Assembly: GCA_037039685.1 (NCBI GenBank)
Contig: JAWNGF010000005.1
Coordinates: forward strand, 2,666,001-2,730,000
Source of the DNA: Ceratobasidium sp. AG-K
Taxonomy: Eukaryota; Basidiomycota; Agaricomycetes; Cantharellales; Ceratobasidiaceae
DNA: 64,000 bases
Reading direction: 5' to 3'
In this document: piece after piece, positions 11,865 through 21,421 of the stretch
Position numbering within the stretch: the first letter of the stretch is position 1
Layout of the letters: the number at the start of each line of letters is the position of its first letter
Position numbers and translations under genes: made by a program
Notes under the pieces: generated by a model
What the model saw: only the letters and a program-made list of their open reading frames with translations
Told to the model about the DNA's origin: nothing
The model's database searches: none

Positions 11865-12430
11865 TGAAAAGGGTTGGGTGCGATGGTATTAAGGTGGTTT
11901 AGAAGGCGGTAATCCTGATTAATAGGAATACGCACTTCTGCTGCTAGATGACAGTATTTGCCCTTGATTTTGTCTTTAAGGGTTTCGATAGTACGCCACT
12001 GACGTTTGTTGTTGCTGATGAGATTTTCGACCTTTCGAGTGTGTTTTTCTTGGATTTTTATAAGTTGGTCGCAGTTTTTGATCAAGACACGGGTTTGTTC
12101 TTGCAATCGCTCGACTTCGATATTAGTGTCCGCTAGGTTTATGCTTTGGACACGATCTTGATCGGCTTGTTGCTTGTTTGTATTGTCAAGGTTAATTTCA
12201 ATGAACTCGAGCCTTGAATGGAGGGATTGATAATCGGCTTCAAGTTGATTGTGGTTTTCGTCGTTTCTGGTACGTTCGACCCTTAAATCTTCTGCTTGTT
12301 CGACTTGATCTTCTTCTAGTACTTCAATTCGACTGTTTAATTCGTCAACTTTGGTGTCTAGATCAAGTATGAAATCCTTTAGTCTAAAGACTGCTTTGCA
12401 GAGGCTAAAGAATGCGGGGAACACTTTCAA
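11816..12430 (-). CDS. gypsy leader ORF, coiled-coil protein of 204 aa
   Basis: First long frame of the retroelement, upstream of gag, beginning MKVFPAFFSLCKAVFRLKDF. Residues 20-160 are rich in Glu, Asp, Gln, Lys, Leu and Ile with heptad-like spacing (VDELNSRIEVLEEDQVEQAE), predicting a long coiled coil. Most Ty3/gypsy elements begin directly with gag, so this frame is additional. It could be an N-terminal extension of Gag separated by frameshifts, or a distinct multimerising protein. The function is not recognised. Confidence 0.55.
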   Translation of the reverse strand: MKVFPAFFSLCKAVFRLKDFILDLDTKVDELNSRIEVLEEDQVEQAEDLRVERTRNDENHNQLEADYQSLHSRLEFIEINLDNTNKQQADQDRVQSINLADTNIEVERLQEQTRVLIKNCDQLIKIQEKHTRKVENLISNNKRQWRTIETLKDKIKGKYCHLAAEVRIPINQDYRLLNHLNTIAPNPFQWDQDLDSHRNNTGNN

Positions 12431-12903
12431 GGTTAATTAGTTAGTTACTAATTAGTTCCTTTCTAGTGCGTACTGATGGAAACGACAAGTTGATGTGGTT
12501 CTTGATGGATAAGAGTGTTAACTTGGGTGGTGCTCCGACCACTTTCCAGTTTTTGTTTGAGAGGATCTGGCTTCCTTGAGATGTTGATTTGGAAGTGAAG
12601 GGTGCTAGACGCTAAGCTTTTGCTTTATATACTCCTTATCTGATCTTGTTAGTTATCAACAGCCTTGGGCGGGCGTGATAGCAACAGTGTATAACAGGAT
12701 AAGGGTGTATTTAGCTGACTAACGCCGCTATGACCCAAAAGAGGATAACGGTTGGGTTCACTGACAGCGTATAGCGACGTGGGACTACTGGTCTATATCA
12801 AGTATAGCTCTTCGTCCGTTGTACTATGCCCGTTTTCCCGTGTACGTTCTATCTACTTGGTGAAAAAAAACAGGAGCTTTTTTAAGGCTGATGCTTTTTT
12901 AGG
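12431..12903 (-). other. Untranslated leader of the gypsy element
   Basis: About 470 bp between the PBS and the first open frame. No ORF of note is visible. It presumably carries packaging signals (inference). Confidence 0.45.
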
Positions 12904-12914
12904 AGGCTTGACCT
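12904..12914 (-). promoter_or_regulatory. Primer-binding site, self-complementary to transcript 5' end
   Basis: The minus strand reads AGGTCAAGCCT two bases inside the 5' LTR. It does not look like a tRNA 3'-end match. Instead it is the exact 11-nt reverse complement of AGGCTTGACCT in the LTR (minus strand of 13036-13046), placed where the TATA box predicts transcription to start. This matches the Tf1/sushi self-priming arrangement. Confidence 0.7.
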
Positions 12915-12916
12915 AA

Positions 12917-13331
12917 TGTCCCGACTTGGGTTAATTAAGTATATGATGGTTAAGGGGTTTGACTTGGAGAAGTCTTAGAACCCAAGGAATAGCGATAGTT
13001 AAGAGGATTTGATTTAGCAAGTCCTAGTGGAGAGGAGGTCAAGCCTTGTTGTTAACCGGCTTGACCTCTGGGTTTATATACATGAGGGAACCGTGCCACG
13101 TCATCATATATCAGTGTGGGAAAGCCGAGTACAACCAATGATAAGCAAGATAAGAGACATGACTCGACATTCTGGAAGTTCCGGAAGCATCACCAATATC
13201 AAATGAAAAGACAAATACATCACATGATACAAATTTAAGCGCCAGAGGACATTTGTACCAAAAAAGGAAAGTGTTCGGAAAAAAAGATATAAAATCGGAA
13301 TAAAATGTCTGAGCTTAGTCAGCTCATGACA
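12917..13331 (-). repeat. 5' LTR of the gypsy element
   Basis: 415 bp, 99.3% identical to 6376-6790. On the minus strand a TATA box TATATAAA (13080-13073) lies about 30 bp upstream of AAGGCTTGACCT. This suggests that U3 runs 13331 to about 13047, and R plus U5 from there to 12917. A 10-bp inverted repeat AGGTCAAGCC/GGCTTGACCT spans the presumed start site. Confidence 0.93.
13036..13080 (-). promoter_or_regulatory. LTR core promoter and predicted transcription start
   Basis: On the minus strand, TATATAAA (13080-13073) is followed about 30 nt later by CAAGGCTTGACCT (ending 13036). The first 11-12 nt of a transcript starting there would pair with the PBS at 12904-12914. The start site is inferred from TATA spacing. 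Confidence 0.55.
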
Positions 13332-13412
13332 TTTACGCTTTCCCACCGCCTCTGCTGTCCTTAATTCTGTCTTTCCCTCATTAATATTGAATTCTATGTT
13401 TATTTAATCGCA

Positions 13413-15064
13413 ATGCAGCACACAGAAGACCAGCTAAATGCAATGAAAGAGCAAGCAAGAAAGGTGAGTGCAATTTCAATGGCGATCCGGACCGCTAGCA
13501 CACATCGTTGATTCCTTAGGGTCATCGGAGCTTGCGAGACCTTCGAAAGGATCAGGTTTGTGTGTGTAGACAATGTCGAGGCCAAATGATTCGGCCATAT
13601 TCGACAATCAAGTCCCACTTAAGAAAGTATGGACATATGGATGACCCCGACTCTGACCCGGACGAGAACATACCACCAGTTAATCGAATACCATCTTATC
13701 ACAACCCTGCACCAAGAGAGCCCCAGAGCCGATCTAGGCCAAGCTTTCCACCTGCCAACTCTCGGGGTACATCGGCCCCTCCTTCATCACCAGTTCCTCT
13801 TGCACTCCCTCGTAATCCCCTATCACCTATCCACAATTTACCTCACCCTTCCCAGCCCTCCAGTCCAGTTCGACCCGCATCTCCCGCCAATTCGAATTGA
13901 CTGCGCTCCTTGCCGCATTTGTCACCTAGGTCTAGTCCTCCCCGCCCCCAGCCCCGGTCTTCGCCCGTCCCACTCGGTTCATCGCATTAAGATGGACTCG
14001 AACAGAATGGATTCAACTATGCTCCACCCGAGCACAACACAGAATTTTATCGGGACTTACTGAACCACGAGCGTCCTCCCCCACCCCCACCTCCTTTGAA
14101 CAATGACAATCCTCCCAGGGAAGACGAAGAAGGCGCTGGAGGTGACCCTTTTGGCCTGGGCTTCAACGATGACGTCCCAGTCGAAGAGGACGAGCCGCCA
14201 AGCGCTAGTCTAGGTGGAGAGGTCCCAATGTTTGACTTTCAGGATCCACCCGCTCCCGGGCCTGAAGAGCCTGAAGACAAGGAGGATCGCCCCGCATTCA
14301 TGGAACACCATGACCTTCGGAACATTTACATTCGAACTTATATTCTTTCTGCGTTTAAGGGTGCGACCGAGGACATGATTAATGACATCTTGTTGTCCCA
14401 TAAAGCTACGCTCATGGCTCAAGGTCGCTGTGGTGAATTGTCTCCCAACCTCTGGGACGGTCTCGCCCGTTTCCCATTGACTCTTCGGTCGCTCCAGCGC
14501 CGCCTCGGGATGAATGTGGATCATTTTATTCGAATCTATGCTCTCTGCCCTAGCTGTGGCACACGATACACTATGCAAGCTCTCAACGACATGCCTGGTT
14601 CGCAATGCACTCATGAATTGGGCGATGAAATTTGCGGGGCAGAGCTGTACACTGAAACCACATTGTACGGTCAAAAGCAAAAGCAAGCTCCTCATCGATC
14701 TTTTCCGTACATCCCACTCCCTGGCGCTTTGGAGAGCTGCCTTCTCCGCCCAGGAATGTATGATAATGTGTGGTCACAGCATCCAGAGGCCGATGATCTG
14801 CAGGAGGTCTCACCAACAAACCGACGTGTCTGGATGGTAAACATGCCACTGAATCGACTTGATGAACTCCTCGACCCATGCCTCGGGCCCTTCCATGTTT
14901 GCCCCGAGACTAGGGCCCCAGTGCGGACGGAGCCGCTGAACACCGCGTTCATCAAACACCCAAAACCGTGGGGTTCGATCGGGATTGAACAACGGCTCGG
15001 CAGCTGCGGAGCAGTCCTTAACTCCCATCCACTCGTGAAGACGACCGCAAACATAAGTCTATAA
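13413..15064 (+). pseudogene. Tnp2-type transposase, N-terminal part, two in-frame stops
   Basis: Remnant of the transposase of the CACTA-like element. Exon 1 is 13413-13463 (MQHTEDQLNAMKEQARK) and exon 2 starts at 13520. The first domain is a zinc-finger-like CRQCRGQ with a downstream KSHLRKYGH, the usual start of basidiomycete Tnp2 proteins. A Pro/Ser-rich linker follows. Beyond it come a conserved helical block (IYIRTYILSAFKGATEDMI), a second CPSC-type zinc site (ALCPSCGTRY; SQCTHELGD; CGAELY) and SCLLRPGMYDNVW. The frame is continuous but carries TGA at 13898-13900 (explainable as CGA) and TAA at 13988-13990. It ends at 15064 before the catalytic region, so this protein is truncated and inactive. 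Family assignment is from domain layout, not from a search. Confidence 0.7.
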
Positions 15065-15093
15065 GAAAAGGTTAGCATATAATGACAAGATGT

Positions 15094-16004
15094 CTACTCA
15101 GTGCTCACGGAAACATCATTTGACAAATCAACTTCCTCCTCTGACTTGATGACCGGTTCGGCCCCTCTCTTCTTTTGAGATCGTTTTGGTTCTGTCAATT
15201 GAAGACCGCCTTCGGACTTGACTCCCTCGGGTTTCACAGACGGAGTTCGAGAGGGTCCTGGGAGCCAGGTTGGACGATTGCCTGTGCCATCGATTCAGGC
15301 TACAAGGTCGGTGATATGAGATTGTACGGAAGCTAGATCTTTGTGCAACCGCTTGTTGACCTCCTCCTGTTTTGAGATCCGCTCCTCAAGATTGTCGAGG
15401 TGCTCCTCCAAGTGGTGACGGGGTGCAGGAGTTTGAATGTGCGAAACTGTTCTCAAAGGTAAGTAATATCCCACTAAGAAACCAAGACAAACGACTTACC
15501 AGAGGCTCAATTTGTCCCTGGCTCTGGCTCCGAATCCAACAGCAAACCCTCAACACTGCTCGAAGGCTCGAAACTGGTTTCCTCGGTGAGCGCATTCTTG
15601 TGATCTTTCTTTTGTCGTTTTGAAGACCTCTTCCCCGAGATCAACTCCACCTCCGGTTCCGACTCGGACTCGCTGTGATGCTTGGAGTCTATCGAGGCGT
15701 CAGCGAGTGTCTTGGTTCCTCAGAGGTATTTACTTTTTTTGTGCTTCGAGCTGGATTCTTTTCCTCGAGCGTTCGAAAGGTTTCCTGCTGCGCACGGTAC
15801 GTAAACTTGTATGGAGTACAACAGTCAATGACACTTACCTTCTTCAAATGCTGGTTTTGGGAGCGCTCCCTTGACGCTTGCTCCGTGAGCTCGGTTCTTT
15901 TGCGTGGTTTGAGGTGTAGGGAGAGCTCTCCTCTGCTCTATCACCGCGTCCTCCATCTCGTCGGGGACGTATCGGGCACTTTTGGTGGACGGTGGATCTG
16001 GCAT
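15094..16004 (-). pseudogene. Antisense transposon gene: charged coiled-coil protein, two TGA stops
   Basis: Multi-exon frame inside the CACTA-like element, opposite to the transposase. Exon 1 (16004-15839) begins MPDPPSTKSARYVPDEMEDA. An exon from about 15787 and one near 15690-15500 follow, with acidic/basic runs (KHHSESESEPEVE, GKRSSKRQKKD). The last exon (from about 15450) has a helix HHLEEHLDNLEERISKQEEV and ends EEEVDLSNDVSVSTE at the stop 15096-15094. TGA codons at 15509-15507 and 15297-15295 break the frame. Both sit where CGA would restore an Arg codon. Function unknown; it may be an accessory protein of the element, by analogy with two-gene CACTA elements. Confidence 0.5.
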
Positions 16005-16227
16005 GGCGAAGTTTCAGAGCACGGGGGTTCAGTAAGTGCGATCCCGTCTTTTTGCAACTGGCGTTGACGAATCTCACGTCAAATTTTTTCATTCGAACCC
16101 ATATGATTTACCGGATTGTCCAAATGAGTGTGTAGATTGTCTTGGCCGTCGTGTCTTGGACATGTAATTTCCATCTATGGGATTTAATATACTATTGTAC
16201 AATTACCACCCGGCAACCGCAAATAAA

Positions 16228-16444
16228 CCCCCAGAACAATGCCATAACAGCGCCAGGAAGCGCCCGGACAATGGTAGGACAGTGCCAGTCCCCGCAAATC
16301 GCCTGGCGCTGGCTTGTCGCTGGGCGGGTACCTTGTTCTGGCGTTGTCCTGGCGCTAAGCGCCGCTGTCCTGTCCCTGTCCTGGCGTTTTTTGACCCGAC
16401 AAGCACCAGGATCATGCAATTCCAAACCGGAGCGAAGTGCGGTG
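16228..16444 (-). repeat. Right end of CACTA-like element: subterminal repeats and right TIR
   Basis: The right TIR is 16377-16444. Just inside it, copies of TGTCCTGGCG, GTTCTGGCG and the complement CGCCAGGA occur repeatedly between about 16230 and 16390 in both orientations. Such clusters are typical transposase-binding arrays of CACTA elements. Confidence 0.75.
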
Positions 16445-16630
16445 AATACAATTCAACACTACTGGCAAAGGACGATCCATGATTACATAAACTTCTAGTG
16501 CTATGAATCACGCTGCATACTAAACACCCGGAAAACAGGATCTGCTCCAGAGATCCTATAAGTCAGTGAGAGCATACTGTGTGGAAGTCTTACGCACCTT
16601 TAAAAAATAGAGTGTTTCATCTACCAATAA

Positions 16631-19600
16631 TTAAGTACAGGGATAGCATTCAATCCACCGCTCGCCAACATTGCAGTTTGCAAAGTCCAAGCTGACTGAA
16701 CCACGAGGGGATATGACAAGAGTATTCTGGGGCACCATCAGCCCTGCGCGTAGATCGTGTGGAATCCACAAAGCTGGATATCCGTGCTGGTCGAGCACCC
16801 ACCCATCTTCGCCGAGTGCCCAAGGAACAGTCATAGAGGGGTTGGGGGATTTCATGGGAGGAAAGGATAGGGGGTCGCTCGAAGGCGGAAGATCCGAGCC
16901 CGGGGTGTCATTCAATGGCCACGGACTATTCCGAAGCCACCACGTTCGTATAACATGGTCGTCGGAGCCAGAAACGAGACGTCTGCTGTCTGGTGAAAAA
17001 GCAACGGACGTGACCCAATCAATGTGGCCTCTGAGTGGTCCAAACATTATTTTGCCAGTTCGAGCATCCCATACGATGACCGTTTTGTCCTTGGAGCCGG
17101 AAGCAATATAAGTCCCGTCTGGCGAGAACGCCACCGAGTTGATTGTATTCGTGTGCCCAGTAAGCGGACCAAGCACACACTGGCCACTGCGAGCATCCCA
17201 GACGATGATAGTCTCGTCGCTCGACCCAGAGGCAAGACGCATGCTATCAGGCGAGAATGCGACCGAGTTCACAGGTTTGGAGTGTCCCCCGAGTAGATCT
17301 AATAGCCTCCGTCCATCTTGAGCATCCCACACAATTATTGAGTTGCCAGTGCCACCAGAGGCAATAAGAATTCCGTTGGGTGAGAGTGCGACTGACATTA
17401 CTAAGTCTTGGTCTGCTTCGAGTGGCCCAAGGATCATTGCCCCACTTTCAACACCCCAAACGCGAACCGAGTTGTCTGAGGCCGATATAATGCGGGAGCC
17501 ATCAGGGGAAAACGCAACAGACCAAACTGTATTGGTATGGCCCTGAAGCGGTTCCAGTAATTGTTCTCCGCTTCGTGCATCCCATAGACGAACCGTTTTA
17601 TCGCTAGATCCAGAGACAATATAGTGGCCATTGGGCGAAAAAACAATTGAAAGCACCCGGTCCGTATGCCCCTTAATTGGGTTGAGTGCCAGCTTTCCAG
17701 TTTCCGCGTCCCATATCAATATAACATCGTGCGCAGAGGAGGCTATATGCGTGCCGTCAGGCGAGATCGCTACAGAGCGGATTAGGCCAGAATGCTCTTC
17801 TATTGGACTTGGCATCTCTCTCATTCCTTGGACATCCCATACGCGTATCGTCCCATCATAGGAGCTAGAAGCGAATCGCATCCCATTAGGTGAAAACGCC
17901 ACGGAGGTGATCCCACTTGTGTGTCCTGCGAACGGTCCCAGTACTACCTCTCCACTCTCGGCGTCGCTGACGGTTATTGTGCAGTCAACCGAACCCGAAG
18001 CGATGAGCCGACCATCAGGCGAAAATGCGATCGATTGTACGTCACTAGAATGCCTAGTAAGGGGGCCGAGAGCTCGTTGCCCGCTGTGTACGTCCCAGAT
18101 GCATATTGAGCAATCGCCAGAGCCAGAGGCAAGGCGTGTGCCACTGGGAGAGAACGCGATCGCTTCGACTCGGTCCGTGTGTCCCTCAAACGGGCCTCGT
18201 AGTTTTCTCCCGCTTTTTGCGTCCCAAATACAGACCGTCTTGTCGCACGAGCCGGACGAAATAAGCATGCCATCAGGCGAGAACCTGACCGAGTTGACCC
18301 AGTCCTCGTGTGCCCGAAACGGACCCAGCACCTGATCTCCGCTTTTTGCGTCCCAGACCGTGACTGTACCGTCCGTTATGCCGGTGACAATGCGAGTGCT
18401 ATCAGGTGAAAATGCGACGGAAAGGACATGACCAGTGTGTCGTAGGGGCGCTAGCGCTAGTTCACCGCTTCGGGCATCGGACACGCACACTGTCTCGTCC
18501 CAAGAGCCGGAAGCAATACGCATCCCGTCGGGGGAGAAGGTAATCGCATAAATCCCCTGTTTTAATTTGTGATGCTGGAGAGGTCCTAATACCATCCGCC
18601 CGATTTGAACATCCCACACGCACACCGAGCCTTCAGCAGTGCCAGAAGCAATACGAGTATTATCCGGCGAGAATGCGATTGTGAAGACATAAGTACTAGT
18701 ATCTCCTGTATAGGAGCCGAGTAGCGTATGTTGTCGTCTTGCCATCCCAACTCCCGCAAATCTAACGAGGCCACGGGTGCGAGGAAGATAGCAGGCAGAT
18801 AGTGGCCTGAAGTTTGGCCAAGATGCCAGCATTGAGACATAAATGTGAGGGGTACTGCGGGATACCGGGTTAGATGCAAACATAGCAACAAATCGCCACG
18901 CATCGTGAACGAGATCCTTCAAATCCTGGGGACAACCGGCCATCTGTGCAGTCAAAGTGAGAATATTCAAGTGATTGCTGCCTTTGAATATTTACTTACA
19001 GCACACCATGCAATGGTTTGTTCCATTAATAGAGCCGCAGCGCTTATGCAACCCGTCAAATTTAGAACCTCCATCCACAACAACAGCCCATTGGTCAAAA
19101 ACTCGCGAAGCTGATTCAGATGGCTGTTTGACCAGTCTCCAAGGTCGAGATGCACAGCCCAGTAGCGACATGCGTAGTATAGATCTAAGGGGATTCTCTG
19201 GCGCACCCTGTCTTCTATGTTTAGAACCTGCTTATCGAATAGATGTGACGACTCGAGTCCGCATACATTGAACTGCCGTTTGTTATTGGCGACGCGCCGG
19301 AAGCATAGTTCGCTCAGTCTACTGTGGTGTTTTCTTCCATTGCATCCGTGCGCTTTGGATCGATCCAGATCAAGCATATACTCGGGAAACGATACATGAA
19401 GTGTAGTGACAAGGTAGTTGCCTTCCGAGACACGTAGTACAGACCAGAGGGGGCGTAGTGCGGAGTGGACTTGTTCAACTTCATCTAGCTGCAACAGGCT
19501 AGCGAGAGCATTCACAGTCAGAGGTTCTTGTGCACAAATCACAGTGTGAAGTACAAGCTCTATCTGCTCCCTATCTGAACGTTCGAGCCCTGGGCGATCG

Positions 19601-21421
19601 AATGCTGACGCGAGAACGAGTGCGTACAGTTCGTCAATATCTTGGTTTCTGCTTGACAAGCCTGACATTGGCACTCCAAGCACGGCTTCAAGTCGCCTCT
19701 TCGGGTTGAGTGAGAAGTCCTCTGCTCCTATGTACCGAACCACAGTGGCCGCATAGATAAACAAAACCCCGGCACGCTCAACGAGAGCTTCCAGACGAGC
19801 TTGTGAGGGCGAAATGCGTGCCAGCTCAACCTGAAGGTAGGTCTTGATATCCTCTTTAACAATTGACTTCTCAAGCTCGTGCAAAATCAGCTGGGCCTTT
19901 GTATTGCCAATATTCTGGCGAATATGTGGCTCTGGACGACTGGAGACGAATATCTTGATTGGTAGCTGTGCTGCGTGTTTTGCGAGCATACCGAGCAGCT
20001 GTCCCACTCCAGCGCCATCGATGCACTCATCCAAGGCATCGATTACCACAGCGATACTTGTTGGGAGGGTATGCGCAACTTCGAGTAACGGGCTGATCAC
20101 CAGTCCTTCGAGCTGCTTCGGCAGCGCCCGTACGTGCACGTCAGGGTCCCGCTCCAGCACGCGGGATAGTGCGCAGTAAAACGGACGAGAAAACCGAGCC
20201 AGCTGATATGCGATTGTTGGCAGCATGGACTTGACGTCTCGGCACTGAGGCAGGAGTCGGGTACAGAAGAAGCTAGCGCCAAGCTCGTGCGATTGATCAA
20301 GCTTGGCGCATAGGCTCTTCGCGATGGTGGTCTTGCCGGTTCCAGCCATGCCATTTATCCAGTATATATTATCTTGCGTTTGGCCGTGCTTCCAGCGGCT
20401 GAGGTCGTCTAAAACCCCCTCACGAGTGTTAGGGGTACATTCTCGACGCCGGACAACGTCAGCTTCCGCCGAGTCATAGTATGCTGCCGTAGATGGCATG
20501 AGCGACTTCAGCCGAGCTTCCTAAAATGACACAGTAAACCAGGCATAAGTCGATTTTAGTCGTTCGGAGATTTTGCGTCCCACTTACGGTTGCAATTTCA
20601 TCCACAATCCTCCATGTGCTTAGATCTGCATTGAGCTGTTCCGTGATCAGCCTTTGCCGGGGGGGGGGGGGGGTTCGTAGGGATGAAACCTACAGTTAAT
20701 CGCTTCAGATGCTCGGAAATGCGTCGATAGCATGCTACAACCTCGTTCAAGTCGCTTCCACCTTCGAAAATTCTTCCCAATCCTCGCCTGTCCTTGCGTA
20801 CTATGGTGTTCAGCTCTTCCTCAATCGCACTGTAGCTGTTATTTAAATGGCTCGGTCCTCTACCGGTAGGATGGGGCATACCTGCGTAGGTTATTTATGC
20901 TCGATGTTATAGCTGGTGGGATGCTGGCAGCAAAGTGGGCGCATAAAGTGCTAGCCAACCCCTCGAGATCAGCTCGAAGTTCTGCATAATCGTTGCGAGC
21001 AGACAAGTATTCCTAATACATAAGATTATCACCAGTTAACGCAGGGAATGTAAACGTGATTCCAATAACGAACGTCGTATATGTTTAGACAGCGAACAAG
21101 ATCGCTCATTACCGTCCCGAAAGGCCCGAGCTCGGCTGTACCCACCTCCAGGATACTCGCAAATCTTTTGATGTATGGCCCCCGATCATGGGTTTTAATT
21201 GTTTGGTTTACGGGACTCGTAGAGGTAGATATTGACATGCGGCTCGGTGGATCAGAAATAACTGGAGAGTCATTAAACACATGATTAATACTGGGAGATT
21301 TAGCCTTTCCTCGGGCTGAAACCTTACCAGAACGCCGAGTTACACTTTCATCGTCTTGTAACCCTTTAATTTTTCCTTTGAAGTGAATTCTAATGCCCCG
21401 AAGCAGCTCACGAGCAGACAT
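16631..21421 (-). CDS. NACHT-WD40 protein (NLR-like), 1,500 aa, 14 WD40 repeats
   Basis: STAND-class signal ATPase of the fungal NLR-like type, likely cytosolic; members are linked to nonself recognition or cell death. Exons: 21421-21074, 21012-20882, 20835-20694, 20635-20588, 20520-19000, 18943-16631. The coding length is 4,503 nt, in frame throughout. The N-terminus (MSARELLRGIRIHFKGKIKG) is a basic linker followed by helices. The NACHT part starts RRRECTPNTREGVLDDL, with Walker A GMAGTGKTTIAKSL, Walker B AVVIDALDECID, and the SSRPEPHI sensor motif. Fourteen WD40 repeats (VAFSPDGxxIASGSxDxT then VWDARSG) could form two seven-blade propellers. A C-terminal tail (GWVLDQHGYPALWIPHDLRA to GERWIECY) is shared with the pseudogene at 3.5-6.1 kb and the gene at 62.8 kb. 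The 58-nt intron at 20693-20636 contains a 15-base C run. Near-identical internal repeats make it prone to rapid repeat turnover. Confidence 0.93.

Larger units (their letters stand above)
6376..13331 (-). mobile_element. Ty3/gypsy LTR retrotransposon, chromodomain type with Tf1/sushi-like self-priming layout
   Basis: A 6,956-bp element on the minus strand with 415-bp LTRs starting TG and ending CA. It is flanked by a 5-bp target duplication TTTAC (6371-6375 and 13332-13336). Order in the sense direction: LTR, PBS, coiled-coil leader frames, gag with a CCHC knuckle, protease, reverse transcriptase, RNase H, integrase, chromodomain, purine tract, LTR. LTRs differ at 3 of 415 positions, so insertion was recent. 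Gag and pol are each cut by one in-frame TGA, so this copy is probably not autonomous. It interrupts the CACTA-like element. The chromodomain places it among the chromoviruses. Confidence 0.95.
6202..16444 (+). mobile_element. CACTA/Tnp2-like DNA transposon interrupted by a Ty3/gypsy element
   Basis: The ends form a near-perfect inverted repeat, 6202-6270 against 16377-16444, beginning CACCGCACTTC. They are flanked by an identical 3-bp duplication AAT (6199-6201 and 16445-16447). The right end holds several subterminal copies of TGTCCTGGCG and its complement, a CACTA-superfamily habit. Without the 6,961 bp of nested retroelement plus its target duplication, the element is about 3.3 kb. It contains the N-terminal part of a Tnp2-type transposase (plus strand) and an antisense charged-protein gene. 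The catalytic part of the transposase is absent, so the copy is non-autonomous. It sits between the 3' ends of two convergent NACHT-WD40 loci. Confidence 0.82.

Noticed and set aside
12904..12916. tRNA-primed PBS for the gypsy element
   Set aside because: The sequence after the LTR does not begin with the usual TGG that matches a tRNA CCA end, whereas an exact self-complement exists in the LTR.
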